From assembly GCA_001953115.1 (NCBI GenBank), contig LSSL01006232.1, forward strand, positions 1 through 17,250: a stretch of DNA of 17,250 bases, given 5' to 3'. The notes beneath the pieces were generated by a model, which was not told the origin of the DNA, searched no databases, and was given only the letters and a program-made list of their open reading frames with translations. Positions 8,995 through 17,250 of the stretch are shown here, piece by piece. The stretch is from Smittium mucronatum (Eukaryota; Kickxellomycota; Harpellomycetes; Harpellales; Legeriomycetaceae). Position numbers and translations under genes: made by a program. The stretch's first letter is position 1; each line of letters starts with the position of its first letter.

Positions 8995-11900
8995 AATTTT
9001 TATAAAAAAATTATTTTCGGAAGTTTTAACGAATGATACCAATATTTTTACACTTATTACCAAAAAAAATCATGGAAATCATTTTATTTCGTTTTTTATT
9101 TTTTTGAAAAATATTATTCCTAATATTAAAAAAAATGTAATTAAATGAATATATAACTTATATATTTTTATGTATAGATGTTTTTTGATTTGGATAATAA
9201 TTTTAAAAAAATCCCACAGTCCTATAGAAAATCACATTCATAAATTTTTTGCAAGTACTAAAAATATTGTCCACTTCTGATATAAATTGATTTATAAAAA
9301 GATTAATAATAAAAAACAAGAAATTAATTATTGAGTTATAACCTACCTATAAATCTAGCTGGCATAAAATTTATCTTTACTATAATTATTTCTAAATTGA
9401 AATTTTCGATTTAAATTCTGTAAGGAATCTAGTTGATAATAAAATTCAATTGAAAAAAACAATAAATCAAGTATCGAGAAAAATATAATTTTCTATATAT
9501 AATACTATAAAGAAATATTTGTTTTTCAAAAAAATACAAAAAAGAATGCAGCTTTGATTCTATTTAAATTTGAAACCTTTTAAAATATTTTTGTAATATG
9601 TTGGAGAATTTAATAAAAATATTAGTTTACAACTTCCTATTATTTCAAATAAAAGATAGATAAAAAAATTAAGGTAATCTGAATGAGAAACTTTTTTCGG
9701 CCATAAGGGAAAATTTTTATTAATTTAGAATGAAAATTAAAATATTTTTATCTTTTATTACATATATTTGTATTTTATGGATTATAGGAATAATAAAAAA
9801 TTAAAAATATAAAAAAATAGAACTAGAATTTTTTTTGGCATTTCTATTTACATTTATTAAAAAATTAAATGAATATCCAAAAAAAAATGAAGCTTTTTGT
9901 TTTCTAAACAACCAATTAAACTTGATTATTTAAATACTAAATTTTTTTCAGAGGGGCCTTATATTATAAATATTTTTAATTTTTATATTACAATTCGGTT
10001 AAATTTGTGTTGATTTCTTGTTTTTTTATAACATTTTTAAATTTTTTGTAGCTATAATAAGCAATTAACCAATTTTTATCTAGTTTTTATATTTTGGTCT
10101 TGGGGCTTCATTAATTTATCTTTACTTTTTCTCACCTTCCAGATTTTAGGCCCTCTTTCTTTCTACTTTTTTTTTAAATCCAAAAAGTGGTATTTTTTTA
10201 CTTTTTTATTTAAATATTGAATTATAAAGTTCATTGTTGTATTTATTTCTTTTCTCTAAAATTTTAAATATTATTGCTTTTGTTTCTCAATAAAAAATAA
10301 AAACAATTACAATTTCTTATTAATTAATTTTCGTATAATCTTGGGTGTCGTATTAATTGCATAAAAAATAGATTTTTTTTTTAATAAATCTCAATAATTA
10401 AAAGAAAAGAGTTAATTTGACCATTTTAAGGATTCCCTATACATTATCAAAAAATAAGATATTTTTTTCCTAATTTAACATGTTGGGATAATAATAACAC
10501 AAAAAATGATCATTATTTTTATTAGGTTATATTTAATATAAAACGATATCTTTCCACATTCTTTAATTCCACAATATTAATAAACAAAATTTAGCGTTGA
10601 TTTATTGTGATTTGCATAAAATATCAGCTAGATATCTTGACATTTTTATCAGATTTTTTTTATAAATTTAATGTTTTTTTAGATTTAATAAAATTGATAT
10701 TCTAACAATGGCTGATTTAAATAAAATGGAATTAGTTTTGATTCTTTTAGGCAATTATTAATGAATTTTTTCAAGAGTAGTTGAATACAATATGATTGAA
10801 GGACGATTTCAATAAATTTTTTTGGAAAAATAATTTTTTATTTATATTATATTTTATCAATATTTAATTTTAGCTATATAGTTATTTATTATTTAATAAA
10901 CATAATTATTTTTATTGATAACAATTTTTTTTATGTATTTAAATCAATTATTTCTAACAATTGCTTATCTCAAATTTAATTTATTAAATAAATAATAAAG
11001 TATATTAATGTTTAATAAATATGATTTTGGTATAATTTTATTCTATGACTTATTTATATTCATTTTGATATTTGATGTTTTTAATTTGTTTTAAACAAAT
11101 AACTGAATTATTTTTTTTTAAATAAAATTTTATAGATAAATTGGTATCAATTATGATTAAAATTCTAGTTAAATACTACTTATTGAACATATATTTTGTA
11201 CTGGAGGGTTTGCTGATTTTCATAACTTTCAAATTTTATTTTTCATTAAAGTATTGTTAAAATATAATAGTATCAATCGGTATTTTATAAAAAAAAATAT
11301 GCACAGAAATATAAACTGAAATTCAAAAGAAAAATTTTATGTTTAAATCCTAATCTTGCCAATTTAAAGTGATTATAAATTAGGTTGAAGTGTTTTTTTT
11401 TAAGTTCAATTTAAAGAGTAAAAATATTTTTTTGATAGAAAGAGACATATTTTAAAGGTAAACTTTACTCTTATCCTTTAAATTTTATAGATTGATATCA
11501 ATATATCTTAATTTAATTTTTTTTTCTTTTAGCTCTTTGTTGCTGAAATTTAAAACCAATTATTTATGAATAAATGTTAGACTAAATGGTTAGTATAATG
11601 CTATAGTCCTTAATACATAAATCTAATCTTTAGATTAAAAATTAAGTAAACAATTCTAAACTATTGAGTTCATCTAATGTACTAGATAGAAATTCTATAA
11701 TTTTTAGAAAAATTGATGTTTAATTTAATCTTTTTTTTTTATTTTTTTGCTCGAGAAGTTTATTTAGCTTTTCTAGATATGATAGTAAATTTAATTTTCG
11801 TAGAAAATAAATGAATATACTCTCTAAAAAGATTTATAATAATTACTGGAAAAAATCGAAGTTTTCAATTTATTTTCTGTATATTTCAAATAAAATTAAT

Positions 11901-12736
11901 TTAAATTTATTAAATTTAATCACCAGTGAAATTATTTATTTATTAAATCGGATTGAATATAAAATAGAATATTGATGGATCTTCAACTAACCTGATAATT
12001 TTTTCACTAATCTATTTGGATTTTTTTCCACAATATATTATAAATTTAATAATACTATAATCTTAAAATTAAAAAAAAATACTTTCTTTTATTTTTATCA
12101 AGTTATAATAATTTATTTTGTTTTTTAATAATGAAAAGTTGTATATTTTAGGTCTAAAAATCAATATAAATATATAGAGAAAAATTATCTTGTTTGATTT
12201 TCTGTGGAATATTAATCTATCAAAAAAAATTTTCAGATTAACATAGCCTATTTTATTTTTGAATACTGTGAGTAATAAAAAAATTATAACCAGATTTACA
12301 GTTTTTCTCAAGTAGATAAAATAAAATAAATGAAAAGACATACTAACTTTATTCTATCTATTTATCACATAATTGTTAAAAATGCAATCCATTCAGAAAG
12401 ATATTTTATACATTGAATTCATATTATTTTTTTAAAATTCAAAAAAAACATTTATTTTTTTTAAAAAAACACTTATAACAATAGATAACACGAAATTTCA
12501 GTTTAAGAGATTATATTTTTAAGCCTTTTTATTTTAATTCGATGTTTAGATAATTTAGAAAAATATATTCGTTAAATTCGTTTATATTATTCTTGTTTTA
12601 ATACATTTGAAACAGCCACTCTTCTATATAATTGATACTTAAAATCATATTTATGATAAATAAAAAAAGAAAAATCGCGTTCATTCAAGAAAGCAAAACG
12701 GAAAAATAATCATATTTTTATGAGATCAAATTTTAG
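8995..12736. other. AT-rich gene desert, T-rich on the plus strand after about 9.95 kb
   Basis: No gene is supported across about 3.7 kb. The plus strand is A-leaning up to about 9.9 kb and T-leaning from about 9.95 to 11.6 kb. On the minus strand a 34-codon open piece at about 10154-10255 (INTTMNFIIQYLNKKVKKYH...) and an open stretch at 12069-12341 are low-complexity and unrecognised. No tRNA, transposon end or long inverted repeat was seen. Confidence 0.5.
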
Positions 12737-13003
12737 ATAAGTGGATTTTTTAGACCGTTATTTCAGGACTTGTATATAATTGAAGTTGAGATTTTTTCCA
12801 TAAACCAAAAAATTCGTGATCTAAAATTATATAATATTTATCAAAGTATAAAAGATATTTATCGCACAGAATTTAATAATAATGATATTTCCATAAATGT
12901 GCTACTAATTTCTGCCTTATTATTCTATAAAAAATATTACTTCAAAACAGTACAAAAAGATAATAAGAAATACATTCATATTATAATAAAACAACCAATT
13001 TGA
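12737..13003 (+). CDS. Unrecognised open stretch without an ATG
   Basis: The frame is open for 88 codons from just after a TAG at 12734-12736 to the TGA at 13001-13003, but it contains no ATG. The earliest alternative start is a TTG at 12770. The translation (SGFFRPLFQDLYIIEVEIFS..., ending ...KKYIHIIIKQPI) is mixed hydrophobic and charged, less repetitive than neighbouring chance frames. No domain is recognised. It could be the tail of a decayed gene. It sits about 300 bp before the long-TIR element with no visible relation to it. Confidence 0.15.
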   Translation: MSGFFRPLFQDLYIIEVEIFSINQKIRDLKLYNIYQSIKDIYRTEFNNNDISINVLLISALLFYKKYYFKTVQKDNKKYIHIIIKQPI

Positions 13004-13172
13004 ATACTTCAGGTTACTTAGGTTGGAAATTATTTTTTGAAAGTTTCGGAAATATTTAATTCTTTAGATGACTATTACTAGTCAATTTTTTTCTAAAAAA
13101 CTCTAAAAATGAAATTAGGTAGTTTAAAAAGTAGTTGATATTTAAAAATATTAACACTTAATATAGTTTATC

Positions 13173-13197
13173 TTTTTTTTTTTTTAAAAAAAAAAAA
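13173..13197. repeat. T13-A12 homopolymer palindrome
   Basis: Thirteen T residues are followed directly by twelve A residues, flanked by TC on the left and GA on the right, so the whole is an almost perfect self-complementary sequence. It lies about 110 bp outside the left end of the long-TIR element. It may be polymerase-slippage DNA. Confidence 0.6.
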
Positions 13198-13305
13198 GAA
13201 TGCCCATTTGTTCTTTTTCCATTGTTAATTATCAAAGCCTAAAGTTTGATCTAGTGAAATTAATCCAATAAAAAAAGGTTCTCTACAAGGCATGTACATT
13301 TAGAG

Positions 13306-13359
13306 GTGTCAGTACTATTGGCCTATTTCGATTTGACCTACTGAAAATATGACCTACTA
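13306..13359 (+). repeat. Left TIR of the long-TIR element, outer part
   Basis: The first 54 bases of the left arm, ending at the TA where the mariner element entered. It aligns with the complement of 17085-17140, including the shared motifs TTTGACCT.CTGA and GACC.AC at the insertion point. Confidence 0.8.
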
Positions 13360-13444
13360 CACCTTTTCACTACCAAATCGAGAAAATGTGAGACCAAATT
13401 AGTAAAAAGTAAATTTCAATTGGACACAGTGCATTTAAATTCAA
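13360..13444 (+). repeat. Left TIR of the mariner element
   Basis: About 85 bp, inverted match to 15347-15452. The outer 19 bases are identical. A second strongly conserved block, AAATTTCAATTGGACACAGT with GCATTTAAATTC after it, also matches. The right copy is about 20 bp longer because it carries one more internal repeat unit. Confidence 0.85.
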
Positions 13445-13460
13445 AGAGAGCGAAAATAAT

Positions 13461-13565
13461 ATCGGAAAATGTACCTTCAATTACGAATTAGTAATTGGTA
13501 TTTGGAAATAAGTGTGATCAAACTCGGAAAATGTAAATTTAAATTTGGAAAAAAGTATAAAGTAA
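13461..13565 (+). repeat. Left subterminal repeats of the mariner element
   Basis: Four degenerate units with a core like CGGAAAA(T/A)GTAAATT follow one another: near 13462, 13501, 13523 and 13544, the last three about 21 bp apart. Related units also lie within the left TIR near 13379 and 13401. They may be binding sites for the transposase, which is inference. Confidence 0.6.
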
Positions 13566-13620
13566 AAATGAATTGGTAATGTAAAAAATGGAATTTTTAA
13601 GAACCCACTTGCATGTCTCT

Positions 13621-14727
13621 CTATTCAATAGCTTCAGGAAAAAATGTACTCATGTGGCCAATAAACTTTCTGCATAGATCCTGTGTTATTACTGTTATAG
13701 ATTCTAATATTGTTGATTCTATTACCCTTGTAGCCCATTCTACCTGTGTAAATTTGTAATTTGGGCCACCTTTGTGAAGTAACTTTGTTTTTTTAAACAT
13801 TTTTTTCTTTATTTCCGATTTAATAACGCTGAAAGCGTTTTCTATTGGGTTCAAAATCGGCGGATAAGGAACCAAATAAAGAAGTTCTATTCCAGGATAA
13901 AGATCTATAACTTCATTTATCCTCTTGTGGCACGACGCATTATCTGATATTATAACAATACTTGATTGTGGAATTCAGATTAGTAATAATTCCTTAATTA
14001 TTTCATCCACCCATTAATTGCAGTCGGTAATTTTATAGGAATTTCTTTTTGTTTTGAAGTTCAAAATTCTTGAGGATGAAAGACCTCCAATCATGTGTAC
14101 GTTCGGTCCCTTTAGTTTTGGGATTTTAACAACAGCAATTTGACCATTTTTAGACATACCCCTAGTTCTTCTAATAAAAATATTAAAATTACTTTCATCA
14201 ATAAAAATAAAGAACTTTCCTGTGCTTGAATACCTGAGAATTTTCGTAACGTAATTTTTGCGCTTTTCCTTATTCTCTATTGTGTTTATTTGCATTGGCT
14301 CAATGTGAATTGATTTATTAGAGAATATTTTAAAATCCAAATGTCTACTTATGGTTTGCTGGGAAACCCTTAAATCATATCGAACAAATATAAAATTAGC
14401 CAATTCTTTTAGAGTACATAGTGGATTATCTTCAAGCAATTCTATTATGTAATCAACATGTATTTCCTATATGTTTTTACACCCTAATATATTACCCCCT
14501 CTTTTTTTGGGTCGAATTCTATTTGAATATACCCAACCGTGTGCGGCTTATTGCCGAACCTGGTTAAAACTCATTAGGTTATAAAAATCTTCACCATTAT
14601 TGACGGATTGGATAATGGCAGCTCCAAATGAAGATTGATCTATTTTGTATTTAACCCTTGTTAAGCCCCTGTCAGTATAATTCCGAATAAGTGTATTGGC
14701 TTCGGTGATATAGTTTAATGAGAACAT
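13621..14727 (-). pseudogene. IS630/Tc1-type DDE transposase, four in-frame stops
   Basis: The enzyme would cut the element ends and join them at TA. The frame starts at the ATG at 14727-14725 and runs 368 codons to the TAG at 13621-13623 without a frameshift. Residues about 33-75 form a helix-turn-helix-like part followed by the basic linker RIRPKKRGG; residues 88-130 (DNPLCTLKEL...VSQQTISRHL) match the second helix-turn-helix. Catalytic residues are present: D177 in FIDESNF, D262 in IISDNASCH and E296 in YPPILNPIENAFS, with 33 residues between the last two, as in DD34E-type enzymes. The stops are TAA at codon 60 (14548-14550), TAG at codon 87 (14467-14469), TAA at codon 238 (14014-14016) and TGA at codon 251 (13975-13977). 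Downstream similarity continues past each one, so this was recently a full-length gene. TGA reassignment would not rescue it. Confidence 0.93.
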
Positions 14728-15265
14728 TATTAAACGAAATTTATTTTATGGATGTTATTAGAGGTTTAAAGACTTTTTTACCGAATATATATAATTTCAC
14801 AATCATATAATATACCAATTTAAAACCCACTAAAATAATATATTAAAATTGCTCTAAAGCAGCTTTAAACTATAGAAACAACCAGTAATACATTATTAAG
14901 TGCATATTTAATCTTTATAGATTCTAATTAAAACAAATATACCTTTTCCTGTTATTTTTTGTCGATCAGTGCTGTAAAAATTCTAAACAAACTCTAATTT
15001 ATAATAGTCCGAACATTCTACAGAAGCTATTAGCTTTAAAAAGTCTCTATTTGATTAAAATTTCCGTATTTTATATATTAAGCAATATATACAAAATCTT
15101 AATTCATATTAAAAATTCCAGAGCAATTGCTTTAATATCCTTTATATAAAATACAGAAAACCTTGTTTTATAATTCGATAAACTTTTTTTTTGATAGTTG
15201 TTAAGAAAATTAAATTTCTGTGTATATATTTTTAATGTACAGAAAAAAAAAGTTAATATTCCCAA
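14728..15265. other. Non-coding interior of the mariner element
   Basis: About 540 bp between the transposase start and the right subterminal repeats, AT-rich with no open frame. It would hold the transposase promoter, but no specific motif could be identified. Confidence 0.5.
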
Positions 15266-15431
15266 TTTGAATCTACTTTTTCCGAAAATTGATCCGACTT
15301 ATTATGGAATTGATTGAAATTTTTTTTCAATTGATTTTCACTTTTTTTGAATGTAAATGCACTGTGTCAAATTGAAATTTACTTTTTTTGTAATTGAATT
15401 TACTTTTTCCGAATTGATTTTCACTTTTTCC
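15266..15431 (-). repeat. Right subterminal repeats of the mariner element
   Basis: Five units of the motif (plus strand A(A/T)TT(T/C)ACTTTTTCCGA) lie near 15270, 15333, 15374, 15394 and 15414. The last three are spaced almost exactly 20-21 bp, two helical turns. They overlap the right TIR (15347-15452). Confidence 0.65.
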
Positions 15432-15452
15432 AAATTTGGTAGTGAAAAGGTG
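15347..15452 (-). repeat. Right TIR of the mariner element
   Basis: About 106 bp, inverted match to 13360-13444, ending ATTTGGTAGTGAAAAGGTG at 15452 followed by the TA duplication. It contains the conserved block TGCACTGTGTCAAATTGAAA that matches the left TIR. Confidence 0.85.
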
Positions 15453-15454
15453 TA

Positions 15455-15767
15455 TTTTCACCACCTTACAGTTTCACCTACTGTTCAATTGGTCTACTTT
15501 ATATTTTGACTATCGCCCAATTAACCTACCTAAAATTTTTCAAACCGCTAAATTGACCTTTTCGTAAACAAACCTACCAAACAATTGGTCCATCTACAAA
15601 TTGTATTCCTATTTTATCTTATGTTTAATTTATCCTATTATTATATTTGCTTCAATAAGGGCTCATAAAGTAAATGAACCTCCAAAAATCAAAATTTAAG
15701 CAAAAAGTATTAAATTTTGAGGTTTTTAGTCACTAGGAAACACATTTTAAATGCTAAACGTGTACCT
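15455..15767 (+). repeat. Left TIR of the long-TIR element, inner part
   Basis: Continuation of the left arm after the mariner insertion. It aligns with the complement of 16602-17084 apart from the 168 bp of MITE plus duplicated TTAA. The inner end is very similar in both arms (AGTATTAAATTTTGAGGTTT followed by TTAGTCACTA and CACATTTTAAATGCTAAA). The unoccupied TTAA for the MITE is at 15521-15524. Confidence 0.88.
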
Positions 15768-16601
15768 TAATATCGCATAATTAAGTTGGTATAAATATAC
15801 AAAGATGGCATTTAAAAATGGTTTAAGTAGTACTTTAAAATCATTCTATTATCCACCCTTATTCATATAAATACTATGACTAAGTTAAGTGGTATTTTAA
15901 AAACTATATATAATTAAATATATCAAGGGAGTAAAAGATAAAGATATCAGTGTATATCTTTATAAACTTTGGGGTATATCATCTTCCTCCCAAATATCTT
16001 GAGCAGGTGCTAAATGCACTAATTTTATAAGCTCAAGTGGTTGGAAAAAGTATTCAATAGCCAATATTTAATCCTAAACTGCAATATTTTATGAATTAAT
16101 ACCCCGCAATAATGGATTTTTTTGGATTCATAGTAACTTTCATATATGCTTCTATTATTATAAATTTGATAGAATCGATATTGTAAATTTCTGGTAGTAT
16201 TTTATTTTATTTTCATTATAGCTTTATATATTATTAATCTATTAATATTTTTATTTGTTTGAACTTTGTATTTACAAATAAGACTAAGATCATTTTTTTG
16301 TTACTTAAATTATAATCATACGCGACTTCAAAGCTATTCTCCAATGCAAAACAAGTTAACGAGTAAAAATATGCACCCAAAAATATAGCATTACATCAAT
16401 GTAAGTTTTTAACATTGTGTTAATTTTTGGTATAATCGTTTGAATAAGGCTCCATAAAATTAACTAGTGTTATCTAATATTTAATATAATGTTTTATTCT
16501 CATTTTTGGGCGAAAAAAGATACATTAATTTTAATTTTGTATGTTAACATATAATAATTGTATATCATATGACTTATTCTAATTGAAGTTAAGTGCAATT
16601 C
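15768..16601. other. Core between the arms of the long-TIR element
   Basis: About 830 bp of AT-rich sequence between the arms. Apart from the broken frame at 15960-16201 it holds no intact gene, no catalytic transposase motif and no clear internal repeats. Confidence 0.55.
15960..16201 (-). pseudogene. Broken unrecognised reading frame in the core of the long-TIR element
   Basis: On the minus strand, a frame open from 16201 to the TAA at 16025-16027 reads through SIYESYYESKKIHYCGVLIH and ILQFRIKYWLLNTF. A second frame open from 16067 to the TAA at 15960-15962 reads FFQPLELIKLVHLAPAQDIW followed by EEDDIPQSL. A single indel near 16045-16050 would make them continuous. The second piece, with varied and acidic composition, does not look like chance AT-rich translation. 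No domain is recognised and no start is clear, since an upstream ATG frame is cut by TAA. It may be the remains of the element's own gene or of a captured host gene. Confidence 0.4.
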
Positions 16602-17140
16602 AGGTACGCTTTTAGCATTTAAAATGTGTTTCATAGTGACTAAAAACCTCAAAATTTAATACTTTTTGCTAAAATTTTGATTTTTGGGATTGTCATTTAC
16701 TTTATGAACTCTTATCGGAAGCAATTATATTAACAGGGTAAATTAAATATACGATAAAATAGACAGCAAATTTGTAAATGGGCCAATTGTGCGGTAGGTG
16801 TATGTACGAATAGGTCAATTTAGCGATTTGAAAAATTTTAGGTGGGTTAACTCTTTCCGGGCCCAAATTTGTGCCTTGCCCCTATTTGCGTATATTTGCG
16901 ATTCCAATTGGTTAAAAAATATGATCAGCCCAATGGTATACAAATAAAATTAAACTAATAATAAAATTGAGCGTAAAGTGAAAGCCATTTTTTGTACCAT
17001 CGCCCCTGAAAGGGTTAATAGGGCGATAATCAAAATATAAATTAGACCAATTGGGCAGTAGGTGAAATTGTAAGGTGGTGAAAATAGTTGGTCAAATTGT
17101 CAGGAGGTCAAATTGTAATAGGGGTTAGTAGTCCTAACAC
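16602..17140 (-). repeat. Right TIR of the long-TIR element (interrupted by a MITE)
   Basis: This is the inverted copy of the left arm, 539 bp as it stands and about 371 bp without the MITE and one TTAA. The TA at 17085-17086 is the unoccupied counterpart of the mariner insertion site. The outer 100 bases contain degenerate GGTCAAATTG / GGTGAAATTG units at about 15-16 bp spacing. Confidence 0.88.
16851..17014. mobile_element. piggyBac-type MITE, 164 bp
   Basis: The element is flanked by exact TTAA repeats (16847-16850 and 17015-17018), the hallmark of the piggyBac superfamily. Its ends are an imperfect 13 bp inverted repeat: CTCTTTCCGGGCCC on the left and, reverse-complemented, CCCTTTCAGGGGCG on the right, in keeping with piggyBac-like ends that begin CCY. 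More than half of its first 40 bases are G or C, unlike all the surrounding DNA. It carries no coding sequence. The left arm of the host element has the same site with a single TTAA (15521-15524), confirming both boundaries. Confidence 0.85.
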
Positions 17141-17250
17141 TATATAAAGTCATAGTGGTATGACTGAAGATCTACTGGAAATTTCACCTACGAGACATTT
17201 TACCTAATTTTTGTCCAATAAAATTTCAATATTGAAAAATTAACAAAAAT
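17141..17250. other. Right flank with two more TIR-like motifs
   Basis: No gene. AATTTCACCTACGAGA (17180-17195) followed by CATTTTACC resembles the 15-16 bp units of the long-TIR element but in the opposite orientation to the adjacent right arm. It may be an outward extension of that element or the start of another copy. Confidence 0.35.

Larger units (their letters stand above)
13360..15452 (-). mobile_element. Tc1/mariner-IS630 family transposon
   Basis: This 2093 bp element starts CACCTTTTCACTACCAAAT at 13360 and ends with the inverted copy at 15452. It is flanked on both sides by TA (13358-13359 and 15453-15454), the target duplication expected of this superfamily. The boundary is confirmed by the intact sequence GACCAACTATTTTCACCACC on the complement of 17070-17092, which shows the same site unoccupied in the other arm of the host element. 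It carries one transposase gene on the minus strand, disabled by stop codons. Subterminal blocks contain repeated 20-21 bp motifs on both sides. Its base composition is less AT-rich than the surrounding genome, suggesting recent arrival. Confidence 0.92.
13306..17140. mobile_element. Non-autonomous long-TIR element, superfamily unknown, host of two later insertions
   Basis: The two ends are inverted copies of one sequence. Starting GTGTCAGTACTA at 13306 and, on the complement, GTGTTAGGACTACTA from 17140, they align for about 366 and 371 bases once later insertions are removed, with roughly 85-90 % identity by eye. Removing the mariner element (with one TA) and the MITE (with one TTAA) gives an original length of about 1572 bp. 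No intact transposase is inside; a broken frame lies at 15960-16201. Long TIRs with a non-coding core occur in MULE, foldback and some hAT-derived non-autonomous elements. No convincing target duplication was found, and weaker symmetric similarity continues outside (TAGTGAAATT at 13252, AATTTCACCTA at 17180), so the true ends may lie further out. Confidence 0.8.

Noticed and set aside
9949..10156. Possible MITE between CAGAGGGGCCTT and TAGGCCCTCTTT
   Set aside because: The inverted match is only about 10 bases with a gap, and the flanking bases give no target duplication.
12069..12341. Open stretch of 90 codons on the minus strand
   Set aside because: Almost entirely I, F, L, K, N and Y in repetitive order, typical of chance translation of A/T runs.
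13264..17223. TCCAATAAAA present on both sides of the long-TIR element as a candidate target duplication
   Set aside because: The two copies lie at unequal distances from the arm ends (32 and 73 bases) and the sequence is AT-rich, so chance is likely.
1..17250. CRISPR array, rRNA, or bacterial operon structure
   Set aside because: No regularly spaced identical repeats, no rRNA-like conserved blocks and no closely packed genes with ribosome binding sites; the mobile elements are eukaryotic types.

Overview
This 17.25 kb window is extremely AT-rich eukaryotic DNA; most 60-base lines in the first 13 kb hold only about 10-20 % G+C. I see no intact gene in it. The mobile-element content (IS630/Tc1/mariner, hAT, a piggyBac-type MITE with TTAA target duplications) argues for a eukaryote with a large, gene-poor, AT-drifted genome. 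An expanded microsporidian genome of the Edhazardia, Hamiltosporidium or Anncaliia kind would fit, but that is inference; another AT-rich protist or a parasitic animal cannot be excluded.

Layout. Positions 1-3315 are AT-rich non-coding DNA with one less AT-rich block (about 300-900) that carries broken coding-like frames on the minus strand, plus two short unrecognised open stretches. At 3316 there is a sequence that looks like the terminus of a hAT transposon. Positions 3391-7239 are mostly featureless. From about 7270 to 8994 (+ strand) lies a heavily decayed hAT transposase of the GTF2IRD2/ZBED-like group, readable only by switching frames but with several family landmarks in the right order. 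It is interrupted by a 274 bp mariner-type MITE (7730-8003) flanked by TA. Positions 8995-12736 are an AT-rich desert.

The right end (about 13.3-17.1 kb) is a set of nested transposons. The host element (13306-17140, outer limits uncertain) is a non-autonomous, long-TIR element with inverted arms of about 366-371 bp after later insertions are removed. Its left arm was entered at a TA by a 2093 bp Tc1/mariner-IS630 element (13360-15452) whose minus-strand transposase (13621-14727) keeps all three catalytic acidic residues but has four in-frame stops and no frameshift. Its right arm was entered at a TTAA by a 164 bp piggyBac-type MITE (16851-17014). Each arm preserves the empty site for the insertion in the other arm, so both boundaries can be read to the base. 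The core of the host element contains a broken minus-strand reading frame (15960-16201) that I do not recognise.

Nothing here looks transcribed as a working operon or gene cluster. The window records successive transposon invasions: the hAT fossil is the oldest and most AT-drifted, the long-TIR element is intermediate, and the mariner element and piggyBac-type MITE are the youngest.
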